Shown one piece after another: positions 1 to 10,374 of a stretch of DNA of 64,000 bases. The translations under genes and the position numbers were made by a program. The first letter of the stretch is position 1. Each line of letters starts with the position of its first letter. A model generated the notes under the pieces. The model was not told where the DNA came from, made no database searches, and saw only the letters and a program-made list of their open reading frames with translations. Origin of the DNA: Paralvinella palmiformis (taxonomy: Eukaryota > Annelida > Polychaeta > Terebellida > Alvinellidae); assembly GCA_025642065.1 (NCBI GenBank), contig JAODUP010000187.1:1-64000 (forward strand), read 5' to 3'.

Positions 1-799
1 GACGTCACCGTCTCTCTGACTCAGAAATATATATAGACCGACAATCAATAGCTATAATGTGTCTGTGTCGACCTGGTTTTATCTGACGATAAAGGTTAAA
101 GTTATCGACGTCGACATTTGTTGGCGTCTGTCCAAGTTATAGTTTTCTGACGATAACAAGTCGATATATTAACTCGTAGTACAAACCGACGGCTGACGAT
201 GACTCATATGTTTCGAGGCTTGTGTCAGGTGAAGAACTAAACTGGTTTTGAATTTATATATAAATCTATGATCTTGTATGTTTAGATAAATGTCAGAAAG
301 TTGACGATGACTGATTCATTTGTTATATCTACCGTCGACTATATCATATACAGATACTCACGTATTAATGTCAGGAGATGAGTGAGGTCATTTAAGAACA
401 TTTGGCAACGTTGTTAAATGATAAGATGACTATATTAATTATAGATTGACTATAAAACAAACAGATAAATTATGTTTCTTGTTGCTAATTCTCTGTTTTA
501 TTGTTCCGGAATCTGTCGAGATCACTGTAAAAAACCTGGATCTAATCCGGATGTCTGGTTTGTGTTCTATCTTCATTGGTGTCTGTTTACTGTCAGCTAC
601 TGCTGGGTGAAGATTATAGTACATCTAGACAGATTTAGTTATCTTTATTAAGTCTTTAGTAGTGATTAAGTTGTTGAGTCAATATATCCTTGATGTATGT
701 CTTTTGTAACATTTTAATGATTATTTCATATTTGACCTGTATTATCTGTGATAATAAGTGAATGTTGGTTACTTCATGAGACGTATATTTGTGGAAATT

Positions 800-861
800 A
801 TTGTGTGTGTGTGCGTGTGTTGGTGTGTGTTAGTGTGTGTGTGTGTGTGGTGTGTGTGTGT
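800..861. repeat. GT-rich microsatellite
   Basis: Interrupted GT dinucleotide tract, followed directly by a short GA tract. Simple repeat, no gene. Confidence 0.9.
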
Positions 862-1051
862 CTAAGAGAGAGAGAGCTGATATATTTAGATTCATCGAGT
901 GTGGATTCTTTAAGCGTCAATTAACCTGATAGTGTTATACCTGATGAACAGACATAGGGATCTGATCCATGTGCCTGGTGATATAATTGGTTTATGATGG
1001 CTGGTATATAGAATGGACTAAAATAATATAATAATTAATACATATATCAAG

Positions 1052-1235
1052 TGGCGTATCTAAGGTATGGCACCTGCTCTAAACGTCATTTGAAAGAGGG
1101 CGCCACTGACCGGTATTTTTTAGTTGATTTTATAGTATATTTATCCGAAAGATGGGTCGGTGTTTGATGTTTGGACAGAGAGGCAATTTCGGTGCTTGCC
1201 ATAGGCGCCATTTTCCGTAGATATGCCCCTACATG
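1052..1235. mobile_element. Short inverted-repeat element (MITE-like)
   Basis: The left end reads GTGGCGTATCTA and the right end, on the other strand, GGGGCATATCTAC, giving imperfect terminal inverted repeats of about 15 bases around an interior of roughly 180 bases. There is no coding capacity. This fits a non-autonomous DNA element, but only one copy lies in the window, so the call rests on the inverted repeats alone. Confidence 0.4.
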
Positions 1236-1526
1236 TATCACAACCCACTAAAATAATATACATGTAATGTGTATTTTAATTGTATAATACTCGGACACTG
1301 CGACTAAAATACATACACACGTTGAAACAATAAACATTAAAACGTTAGGCTACTATAAAAAAATATGTATATACTCTCAACCTATATAATTGATCTATCA
1401 ATAGGTGTGCTCAATAATTAAATACCTACAATCAATACCTGTGTGTATTGCGTATTAATGTTTATTTAATTTTGTGTACGCTATTCTGTGTATACATACG
1501 AACAGGCGCGCGTGCGCCCCCACGCA

Positions 1527-1529
<3 letters not shown>

Positions 1530-1565
<36 letters not shown>

Positions 1566-1789
1566 TACTTGCAAATGGAAATATGTAGCTTAACTACAGT
1601 GAATTATCATTGATTTGTTCTAATAAAGTCATGATATATATATATATATATATATATATATTACGTGTGTCTGGAGAGATAAAGCTCAATGAGTCATATT
1701 TTAGGGTAGTACATATATTCGTCATCGCAAAAACATGTTTCCGGTTAAAACTATTTTTCACACTGATTCAGTTAAACAACAACAACAAC

Positions 1790-1840
<51 letters not shown>
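1530..1840. repeat. Three TA microsatellites in a cluster
   Basis: Pure TA tracts lie at 1530-1561, 1634-1661 and about 1796-1825, the last running into GT repeats. The first is preceded by a GC/CG alternating stretch at 1505-1530. Confidence 0.9.
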
Positions 1841-2363
1841 ATTTAAGAACAAATCAGATACGAATATCTATGACTAATATTAGTTGTTTAAGTTGTCATA
1901 TGATATTTATTGTTTATAGTAAATCATATTTTATTTATTTGTTGTTTATTGTTGTGTTTTTATTATTTGCTGTTTTTTTATCTAATCGGCATTTGTTGTT
2001 ACTAATTTTAACGATCCATAATGATGATTATACATGTATATATTATTATATTATTGATGATTATTATATAGCTAGATGTTGTATATGTTGTTACCGAATG
2101 GGGTCAGTTCTAATATAGATTACGTGTCACCTAACTGGTGACGTGATGGGTCACAGTCTAGGTCACCATGTCCGGTATTCAAATCTTGACCTATTTAACA
2201 TTAAGTGATCGTAAAACATGTCATTTTCATTTCTAATATTAGACAAACCCAGCCATTTAATTACCATTATTTATGTCTAACACAATATAACAACAACAAC
2301 AACAAATTACAGGTGGTCTTAGGTGTGGCTCTATATAATTTAGAACATTTAGAACATAAATTA

Positions 2364-2369
2364 TTTATT
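2364..2369 (-). promoter_or_regulatory. Polyadenylation signal of the 2433-2894 profilin gene
   Basis: AATAAA on the minus strand, about 64 bases past the stop codon of the minus-strand profilin-like gene. Position and sequence match a metazoan poly(A) signal. Confidence 0.5.
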
Positions 2370-2432
2370 ATCGTGCTGGTGATGAAATAAAGTCAACAGT
2401 CTCTAATTACATATCACAGTCTAGAGTACGAT

Positions 2433-2894
2433 TTACATGCCCTTTCTCCGGAAGAAATCGCCCATATTCATGATGACGTCATTACATTTAGAAGCCGACA
2501 TCGTCTCATCATGAGTGGCTACGACCAATAAAGATAGCGTTTTACAAACGCTACATCCTCTTGCCGGCATACCGATCTTACCCATCAGTCCCATCCGTCC
2601 ATCTGCCATGTGCAGCTTATATCCGCAACCGTTCACTTTGAATCCTGATCTCCTGAATACGATCGGTTTGTTGAACGATGTCACGATATGTTCGTATTCG
2701 TCGGCGAACAACCGAAACGACTGAGGACTAGCTGCCAATATGTCACCGGTCATCAGGTTGTATAATACAGCCTCAGAGACGTTACCCGAAGACAACAGAT
2801 CGTCGATGAATGACAGCCAATAGTCATCGATCAGGGACTTGTCCAGTTTCGTTGGAACGTTGTCCTCGTGTTTTAATCGCTGAACGGCGGCCAT
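2433..2894 (-). CDS. Profilin-family protein, intronless
   Basis: This frame encodes 153 residues and reads as a profilin. Profilins bind actin monomers, poly-proline ligands and phosphoinositides in the cytoplasm and promote filament assembly. The profilin N-terminal helix pattern appears near residues 26-40 (YWLSFIDDLLSSGNV). It is followed by a strand resembling the 'A..YNL.G..LA.S' segment, a central F-x-x-x-GFKVNG-YK region typical of profilins, the glycine-rich turn before VCKTLSLLVVATHDE (residues about 118-132), and a C-terminal helix. About 24 extra residues precede the usual start. The ATG at 2892-2894 is the first in frame. There is no intron, whereas many animal profilin genes have introns, so a retrocopy origin is possible. 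A second, very different profilin lies on the same strand 4.6 kb away. Family assignment is by eye; expression is unknown. Confidence 0.75.
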   Translation of the reverse strand: MAAVQRLKHEDNVPTKLDKSLIDDYWLSFIDDLLSSGNVSEAVLYNLMTGDILAASPQSFRLFADEYEHIVTSFNKPIVFRRSGFKVNGCGYKLHMADGRMGLMGKIGMPARGCSVCKTLSLLVVATHDETMSASKCNDVIMNMGDFFRRKGM

Positions 2895-3298
2895 CTTGCT
2901 AGTTGAGGGAATCGGCTGACTAAATCCCGATCTCTGATCTGTGTCTTGTTGCGGTTACCCTGGATCGCTGGGGGAAAGGAGTTTAAGTACGAAGAGTGTC
3001 ATTCAACAGTCCATATTTCAGTCAGTCTGTGTGGTTACTAAGTAGACAGATCACAGAGACACATAGAGACGGGTATGGTTGATAATCACTGAACCGTGTT
3101 AATGTTTCCTCTCGTAGTAAATGGAGCGTGTAATGTCTGCAAGAAATCATCCTTCTCGTCTGAAGTATGCCGCCATCTGTCGTTGGATGACTCGACTGTC
3201 TGCTCAGGTCCAATTGGCCGCTCCACTTTCAAACAGAATATAGAATTGTCATCAGATAACGCTCTATTTATATCATAAAGAGAGAGAGGGGGGCGACA

Positions 3299-3392
3299 CC
3301 TTTTGGCATTCAATCTAATCCACTGACGTCTAAATTACCTCAGGTATAGGTGTCGTACGTTTTAAATTGTCGTCGTATTGGATGCCAAAAGG
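3299..3392. repeat. Imperfect inverted repeat, 16-base arms
   Basis: Left arm CCTTTTGGCATTCAAT (3299-3314) pairs with right arm ATTGGATGCCAAAAGG (3377-3392) with one mismatch. A second, interleaved pair CGACACC (3294-3300) and GGTGTCG (3349-3355) competes with it. This may be a hairpin or the ends of a very small DNA element. Confidence 0.6.
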
Positions 3393-3419
3393 GCATTTAG
3401 ATAAACAGGTTAGTGTGAG

Positions 3420-3427
3420 TATAAAAG
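3420..3427 (+). promoter_or_regulatory. TATA-box-like sequence
   Basis: TATAAAAG on the plus strand, 28 bases past the inverted repeat. It is a perfect consensus TATA box, but I find no credible plus-strand gene immediately downstream, so it may be chance. Confidence 0.25.
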
Positions 3428-4150
3428 CTGAGGTGTGTAGGCTCATTTAACAATAAATAATATAATACGCCATAACTCTCAGCTGGTAATGACAATCATT
3501 CACTAATCATTAGAGGTGACACCACCACCGTCTCACCTCCATACACCTGGACGTTATGTTAATAGGATTTCTCGATTGGCCAACCTCGATTAATGATTCT
3601 TACGGCCCCGCTATAAGTCGTACTCGCGTGCCAGATTCATTACTGATAATTCAGCTGTTTGCCAAAGGACAACGCGTCCTCAGTTTCAATCGCTTTCAAG
3701 GATGCCTGGTAACCGTGGATCATGTTTCAGTGGGTCAATCAATGGTTGTACGGTCGTATTTGTTGTTCTAGTTATGTTAAGTCGCCGATTGGTTGCCTTG
3801 TATTGCCTGGTCTACTTCAGGTGTGGCGAGTGCTGAAGTTCGATTAGGTTTGTGTGGCTTTCACTATTGTCGAGAAGTAATAAAAATTACTCGTAAAAGT
3901 GGCTTGTCTTAAGTTGACAATAGACAAACAAGATATTAAACAATACAACACGATTTATAAAGACCCCCCCCCCCACATATTTAAATGTCCATAGATACGG
4001 AATTAGTTTTTAGTCAATTTTTCATACATCTTTATTTTATAAACAAGTTGGTGTACTGCCCGTTAATCATTGACTTGTATTGTATATAATTGGTATCAAT
4101 TTCTTAATGCCAGAGTTAGATGGAAAGGACAACTCGTCAATACCTTTACT

Positions 4151-4285
4151 ATTACACGAGGTACACGCCAAGGTATTATTAAACGAGGTACACGCCAAGG
4201 TATTGTTACACGAGGTACACGCCAAGGTATTATTACACGAGGTACACGCCAAGGTATTATTACACGAGGTACACGCCAAGCTATT
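4151..4285 (+). repeat. 27-bp tandem repeat of a reverse transcriptase motif, five copies
   Basis: Five head-to-tail 27-base units start at 4151, 4178, 4205, 4232 and 4259. Each encodes nine residues in one open frame: ITRGTRQGI, IKRGTRQGI, VTRGTRQGI, ITRGTRQGI and ITRGTRQAI. The unit is the RT region with the conserved RxGxxQG signature. After the array the frame continues into the expected SPILLNVF. Confidence 0.9.
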
Positions 4286-4336
4286 AATGTATCCCCCATT
4301 TTATTAAATGTTTTTATTAATGAGATGCTATTGCAG

Positions 4337-4535
4337 TTGGGGCACCTCCTTGGTCTAGCGGTAGCGTGTTGGACCACAGATCACTACCACCCGTCTTCGA
4401 ATCCCGGCGTGGACATATCTGAAGGTTGTTTCGTCTTTGACTTCGCTTCATTACCCTCGGAGGTCACTCGGCCCATTTAGCCTACCATGTGCACAAAAGT
4501 GGCCGTAAAGCATCAATCATCATCATCATCACCAT
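4337..4535 (+). mobile_element. tRNA-derived SINE, family 1, with 9-bp target duplication
   Basis: The head has a pol III A-box-like TGGTCTAGCGGTAGCGTG and a B-box TTCGAATCCC. The body contains the family-specific GTGCACAAAAGTGGCCGTAA and ends in an ATC repeat. It interrupts the LINE relic and is bordered by the perfect duplication CTATTGCAG (4328-4336 and 4536-4544), which proves insertion by target-primed integration. Confidence 0.9.
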
Positions 4536-5399
4536 CTATTGCAGCTACAATCTAACTCTAATGGCGTTTGTATGGGACCGCTACAATTTAACTTGCTGAC
4601 GTACGTAGATGATGTGTCTGTTTATTGTGCCTGTTGATGTGTCTGTTTATTTAATTTTAAGGTTAAAAAATGCACGATTGCTGTAAAGTCTGTCTTACGT
4701 TCCTAACCCACGTGGCCATTAGGTGATACACTGCTGGACGTAGAACAACATCTTAATATATTAGGAACTGTTCTGTCATCTGACTACATCTCCAATGAGC
4801 ACGTCGAGGTATGTACAAACAAAAACACTCAAGCTCACTACAGACTTGGAACATCAGGAATGGTCTACCCTGGTTCCTCCTGTGAGGTTAAACAGTATTT
4901 TGGGGATAGCGTTTGTCAACCAATGCTATTATATGGCATGGACACATCGATGCTGGAAACATGAAGAAGATGGGATCAGTCCAATCCCGTTTGATTAAGG
5001 AAAGCCTTGGACTATAAAAACCCAGCCATAATACTGACCTACTCGGAGCTATGAACATCAGAATTGTCAAAGATTCCATAAACTAAATGCATCATGATAC
5101 CACGTATCATGAATATCTCATCACCAGAAAGATCTCTAAATATGTATCTATTAGCATAGTATATTGCTAATTAAACAACTCTACCTTTGACTCTCATAAC
5201 TCACCTGACCAATCTTTTGTTATCATCAATCAAAATATCACTCGTAAAACGTCATCGGGGAACGACATACATTAATGACCAAAAACGTCAGAAGGTTAGA
5301 TCGACGCCATAACAGAACTGCTGTTTAATGAGTACGTTTTAAAGCCATACTCATATGAGTATTATCTAGTACATCTTCTAGTCAAATAATGTTAGTAGA

Positions 5400-5658
5400 T
5401 ATACATCTATTTAACCACTGTATTGGATTTCCGTAAAGCCCATTAGTTGTGTATTTACTTTTTATATTCGCTATCTTTAACATTGTAAACTGTTACTGGT
5501 TTATTAAATGTTACATATAGCTTCTTATCTCTATATTATATGTTAAACCTATTAATCTGTCCCACTATATATTCATCATTTGGTATACGTGTGTGTGTGT
5601 GTGTGTGTGTGTGTTTTAGGATACACCTAGAAAGGCACCGATACAGTTTATATGACTA

Positions 5659-5721
<63 letters not shown>

Positions 5722-6605
5722 CACATTCTATATAAAATGACACATTTTCAATAACTTATTAAACTGATTTGTAAATGATTTCTTTACATAACACCAATAA
5801 AATAATATGCAAATTGTTATACACATAGCCTAACAAGCCACAAAGACAAAAGATAGTCCAATATATTATTGATATATTGTTTGGTCACACAAGTTTTAGG
5901 GCTTTGTCTCTAAGTATATGACCACCCACGTGTTATTGTGTTTTTTTACAAACGCTTACAAAAATAATCAACAGTTATCCAGTATGTTTATTCTCAAGCA
6001 GCAACTTATTGTCAAACGTTGGGATTTTCGTAATGCTCAAATAACACGCGCGCGCGCGCGCGCATACACACACACACGCACACACACAAATATTAGAGAC
6101 CAGTGATCCGGTTTACAAGTGTATTGATTGGCGGCGTCAACTAACACTCCAATGACCTAATATCAACACCATTTGGGCGCCATTTATCATAAATAAGATA
6201 ATTATTCTCCAGTGAGAACACTTTCAGTATAATCGGCTTAAACCTAATAATCTTGGCTAGTATTTAGTTCAGCCTTTTGTTAACATGGACGCCAACGATC
6301 AAGTATTAAGTATTCGTTGCGTTTTCTAAGACCGCATGAACTGGTTTGACTGAACAAAGTTTGTTTGTTTGTTTACTACTTCATCGGTTTAACCTTAGAA
6401 ATTTCACACACACAGCCGCGCGTAAACACACAGAGAGGGAGAGAGAGGGGGGGGGGGCGGAAAGAGAAATTGTACTTCTTAAAAAAAATATATGTCACCA
6501 ACTGTTGGCTTTCCAAAACAACCCAAATGCAATGTGATAATATAAATACAAAAAAGAGATTATAATTCGCCGTGTTTGTAAAAGTTCCCTGATCAAATAT
6601 ATTTA

Positions 6606-6643
<38 letters not shown>

Positions 6644-7481
6644 ATACTATATGCAATTAATTAATTATAAGATATAAATGTTACCTGACAATAATATACT
6701 TTTTTTGCTAAGCTAGTTATTATATGTCATCATAAAAGGAAATCAATTCATAAACCACTGATCGAGAGCTTACATTTATCTTCACCTCTCATCTTTATTC
6801 AAATCGATATAATATCTTGACCTTTGTTAACTGTACCGACCGTATACATATAACTAGAGCTAGGTATGTCAAGACCTATAACACCAATAGTTCAGTTATA
6901 CTTTAAGACAGAGTTTCCTTGAATAATTTCTAACACATAAATCTGAAACTACTTTGATAGAAGCTATTAATCACACAAGCACATATCAATATTAATAAGC
7001 TTTATACACCCAAGAACCATATATATAAAAAAAACAGACTTTAGAATAAACAATTCTAGATCCCCCCTCGGGTGTAGATTACCACAATTGAAGGATACAG
7101 TATACTTTCGATTTACGATTACACTTCGTCCATTAGCTTTATCTCCATGTGTCTGTGTGTGTGTGTGTGTTCTGGACAGAAACCCCATTAATACACAAAT
7201 TCAACTATCTTACCAACGTACGAAAGACAACACACCATTTACATATTATGCGGATAAATATATAAATGCGTATTCAGTGAGGTGATGTCTCGTTCCGGGA
7301 TTACACAGTTATCAACTTGTCATCTAGTATAACTGTTTTTAATCACAAATCACAGTTTATGGTTATGTAACTAAACCGTGCCACAACGTTTATACTTAAT
7401 CGATGACTATATGGCGAATTAACATATTCCCGTATTCTCCCAAATCCGTAAACGTTAAACAGGATGATGACGACACTGAGA
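5400..7481. other. AT-rich intergenic region with microsatellites
   Basis: No supportable gene. It holds a GT tract (5589-5614), a compound TA/GA tract (5662-5721), a CG/CA tract (about 6045-6090), a CA tract (6607-6641) and a GT tract near 7150-7171. Open frames here run through these repeats. Confidence 0.6.
6045..6090. repeat. Alternating CG/CA tract
   Basis: About nine CG dinucleotides continue directly into CA repeats, giving more than 40 bases of alternating purine and pyrimidine. Long CG alternation is rare in AT-rich animal DNA and is a strong Z-DNA-forming sequence type. Confidence 0.85.
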
Positions 7482-7886
7482 TCAATGCATCCGATGTCGG
7501 AGGTAATCCGTTAGTTTGTTCATCAAGCTCAGACAGCTCGTCCCGTGGATGCTTTCGAATGTTCCAATCACCAATATATCTCGACATTTCTGTACGATGC
7601 ACCCACCGCCGTGACACTTTCCTATTATACATTGAGAACTGGCCTTTACCATTACGTAGCATTTCTTGTTAAGAATTATTTTCTTCCTGATCAGGTATTC
7701 GGGTTCGGTGAAACCCCTTAGAATTGCTTTTACTTCCACGACAGTCGCTTCGAAATGTCTGGAGGAAGCCAGCTGCGCTATGCGATCTGTCGTGATGAAT
7801 ATTGCCGACTGGCAAACAAAGCCACTTCCCATAAGAGTTGCATCGACGTAGGTTTGCCACGAGGTGTGCATCTCCGTGTAATACAT
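7482..7886 (-). CDS. Profilin, intronless, divergent paralogue
   Basis: This frame encodes 134 residues, close to the usual 125-140 of profilins. The N-terminus carries the SWQTYVD signature (residues 9-15); its Trp and Tyr belong to the poly-proline-binding face. The following segments match profilin order: an LASSRHF segment, the EV.AI..GF.EP helix and loop, an I.LN.K.YMV-like strand pair, an IIGK..GGG turn, IVQK...ILVIGTFE, and a C-terminal NKLTDYL helix. Role by family: actin-monomer binding in the cytoplasm. The start used is the ATG at 7884-7886; a Met six codons in, closer to the usual profilin start, is an alternative. It is only distantly similar to the 2433-2894 protein, so the two are old paralogues or belong to a diversified cluster. 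No poly(A) signal was found close by. No intron is seen. Confidence 0.75.
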   Translation of the reverse strand: MYYTEMHTSWQTYVDATLMGSGFVCQSAIFITTDRIAQLASSRHFEATVVEVKAILRGFTEPEYLIRKKIILNKKCYVMVKASSQCIIGKCHGGGCIVQKCRDILVIGTFESIHGTSCLSLMNKLTDYLRHRMH

Positions 7887-8189
7887 GAAACCTTTTCAAC
7901 TAAGACGATGTTCCGCTAGTCTGATTCGTATTACTAGTCTTATCACACGGGTGATCCATCGATCGAATGATCAATGTTAATAATAATATAAATAAATAAA
8001 ATCATAACGTGATCGACACACATACTGATATTATTTCTTTTGTTGTGAATTTCAGTGGGTTACACTTTGTAGTTAAATTGGCGAAATAAAAAGAAGATGC
8101 TCACTGATTAGAGAAAGTATCGATTGATAATTTATCTAGCGGTTTCCAACAGCTAATATAATGTTCCGTTCCGTGTTTTCTATAACAGG

Positions 8190-8260
8190 TCTCGGCTTGC
8201 GAGATTTCTAACGAGACTTCGTTCTATGAAAATATCGCGCCGGCATTTCAAAAAGAACAT
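8190..8260 (+). other. Possible non-coding first exon of CSE1L
   Basis: CSE1L exon 15417-15535 opens with only 34 untranslated bases after a splice acceptor, so a leader exon must lie upstream. At 8190-8260 there is an unusually GC-rich patch with an E2F-like ATATCGCGCC core, ending in a consensus donor GTGAGT at 8261. It is the best candidate I see, about 7.2 kb upstream. No transcript evidence is available. Confidence 0.2.
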
Positions 8261-9207
8261 GTGAGTTTTATTCTAAATTAAAAAAAAAACTATTTTGTAT
8301 CTTGATATATTTGTAGTATTGTATTAGTATTATTGATCGACTATAAACATATTAAGTTGACGAAAGCTGTCTTAATACCAACAAATAACCATATACATAC
8401 TCGATGACCATGTTATTGTTGATAGTTAAAACTTAAATCTTCATGTCTGATTTCATTATTTGGACCTCAAATTCAATCTACACTCCAAGTCCAAGACTAG
8501 ATCACAAACTGACATAGATCTACTGACACGATATGGAAATAACTTTAAATATAACCATAGTTAACTTAGTTGTTAACTAATTAACGAATAACAGGTCAAG
8601 TAACACCACAGACACAGTCACAGACAATCTACTGTCTAAATCTATGATCTAGTAAATGTGGTTAACTCGTCTCGTCACTCGTGCTATTGTTTTTAAGACA
8701 TGTTGGTTGGTGTCCGATATAAACGATTATCGTACTGAAAATATTGTTCATCCATCCAAAAACATGTCAACGTATGGTACAAAATTTGCGTTTTTATTAA
8801 AAGATAATAATAACAAAACATGACACATGTCATAGAATTTTCCATAATACCAGTATAAATTAACTGACATGAACATCAATGGCAAGTATGATGCTGATGT
8901 GTGAATAGACTGTGGGCGATGATAAATAAATCTATACTAGAGTATTCGTACATGTGTATATTCGTTTGTTTTCTTCGAGGGGGCATTTAATCAACCAGGG
9001 GTGCTTATTTATTTCAAATCATATTTACCCCCGACCCCTGTTCGAGCAGAGGCCCTTATTCGCTTGAGTACGGTATATGAAATCTCTAATTAAAGCTGCA
9101 TAAATTGTGCCGATGTTAAAAAACTGGCATGATTCCAGTTATTTGGGAAGTTTGAAAAATGTGCATTTTATTAGGCATCTCCATAACAAAAATTTATATT
9201 ACTTTAG

Positions 9208-9398
9208 ATGATGATGATGATTGATGTTTTACAGCCACTTTTGTGCACAAGGTAGGCTGAATGGTCCGAGCGACCTCCAAAGGTAATGAGGTGAAGTCAA
9301 AGATGAAACAACCTGCAGATATGCCCACTCTGAGATTTGAATCCGGTTGGTAGTGAGTTGTGGTCCAGCACACTACCGCTAGACCACGGAGGCGCCCC
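9208..9398 (-). mobile_element. tRNA-derived SINE, family 1, with 13-bp target duplication
   Basis: Full-length minus-strand copy of the same SINE as at 4337-4535, with head box CGGTAGTGTGCTGGACCAC, a degenerate B-box and an ATC tail. It is flanked by the perfect duplication TATATTACTTTAG (9195-9207 and 9399-9411). Confidence 0.9.
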
Positions 9399-10374
9399 TA
9401 TATTACTTTAGCCGCTATAAGAATTAAAGGAAAACATCATTTTTCACTTGTCCACTGGACAAGTGTTCATTAACATTCTTCTTGTCCGAGTAAATTCTCA
9501 CTTGTCCTGGACAAATGGAAAAGTACTATTTTGAACACTGGCTGTATTAGTCCTTAAAATTTGAAATGAAGGTGGACTATTCCTTTAAGCTAATATTTGG
9601 CAAGTTAGATTAATCTTTAGATGACATTAATGTTGTATGCTGTAAGTCTTATATCTGTTAGTTTAAATTGGTTATGTAAGAAAAAATTAAGTTTGAAATA
9701 GAACCCTTCACTGTTAGTACTATACGCCATTCGGTTTCCCAAGTGATAATATGTAAGTGCATTAATTTGTTGTTTGTAGCAAAGGATCAAGCTGAAGTTT
9801 ATTAAAGTGTTGTTTTTGATTATTTTCTTAATTCAAAACTATCAAAGTAGCCACACATTTATTTGCATAACAAGGGTTGAGAATTTTCTGCTATTTAGCA
9901 GATTTCCATTAATTGCAAAGGCAGAGATCAGGACCAATAAATTAGTGACCCTCATCCAATGTTAGTGACCCTGAAAGGGGAGTGGTGTGGCCAACTAACC
10001 AAGTGCTGCAGGGGTGATAAGCCCCACCAAGAAAATGTTGGATTTGACCTTTTGAGAGTGATTCTCGGGTATATTTAAAGTAATATGAGGTCTTTTGAGG
10101 AAGTATTTGTGAACCAACCACCATTCTGACTGGTGGCAAAATAACACAGTCTACACCCCAACAGGAACAAATCTTTATTTAGCTCAAATAGATAAAATAT
10201 ACATGTCTGACTGTCAGGTTAACAAAGGGAATAATAATAATACAGATTACATATAAATTTTCAAAAGTCTAACAATTAAATCCAAGTCAACATCCAACTT
10301 CAAACCGGGGTCATTATATGATAACCACAATCTTCCAGCTTTCTACATAGCCAAGAATCCTGAATTTTATGGCC

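Larger units (their letters stand above)
1..2432. other. AT-rich intergenic region with microsatellites
   Basis: I see no supportable gene in this stretch. It is AT-rich and holds GT and TA microsatellites and a short inverted-repeat element, listed separately. The longest open frames here run through simple repeats and have no protein-like composition. The first 350 bases contain several scattered copies of a loose CTGACGAT motif, too diverged to call a repeat array. Confidence 0.6.
2895..4020. other. Intergenic region between profilin gene and LINE relic
   Basis: No supportable gene. The region contains an imperfect inverted repeat at 3299-3392 and a TATA-box-like site at 3420-3427, listed separately, and a poly-C run near 3963-3974. 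Open frames at 3086-3313 (minus) and 3556-3771 (plus) have no recognisable family and no supporting context. Confidence 0.5.
4020..5400 (+). mobile_element. Degraded LINE, reverse transcriptase fragment
   Basis: A relic of a non-LTR retrotransposon on the plus strand. Conceptual translation gives a YNWY..L..RVRWKG segment, the RT motif TRGTRQG followed by SPILLNVF (near 4290-4320), a YVDD-type catalytic box (about 4600, YVDDVSVYC) and a C-terminal stretch around 4890-5060. Frames are interrupted by stops and shifts, so it is dead. The same segments occur in the copy at 35.3-39.7 kb (YNWYSKL, VTRGTRQGSILSP), so both belong to one family. A SINE is inserted at 4337-4535 and the TRGTRQG segment is tandemly amplified. 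The 5' half (endonuclease, ORF1) is missing. The right boundary is approximate. Confidence 0.7.

Noticed and set aside
1610..2118. Small membrane proteins in overlapping plus-strand frames
   Set aside because: The frames run through TA and GT microsatellites, giving IY and CV repeats; no family pattern and no splice or promoter support.
4067..4377. Repeat proteins on the minus strand and in another plus-strand frame
   Set aside because: A 27-base repeat keeps several frames open at once; only the RT frame makes biological sense.
4341..4412. Functional tRNA gene
   Set aside because: A and B boxes are present, but the sequence does not close a proper acceptor stem, continues into a SINE body and is repeated at five or more sites with target duplications.
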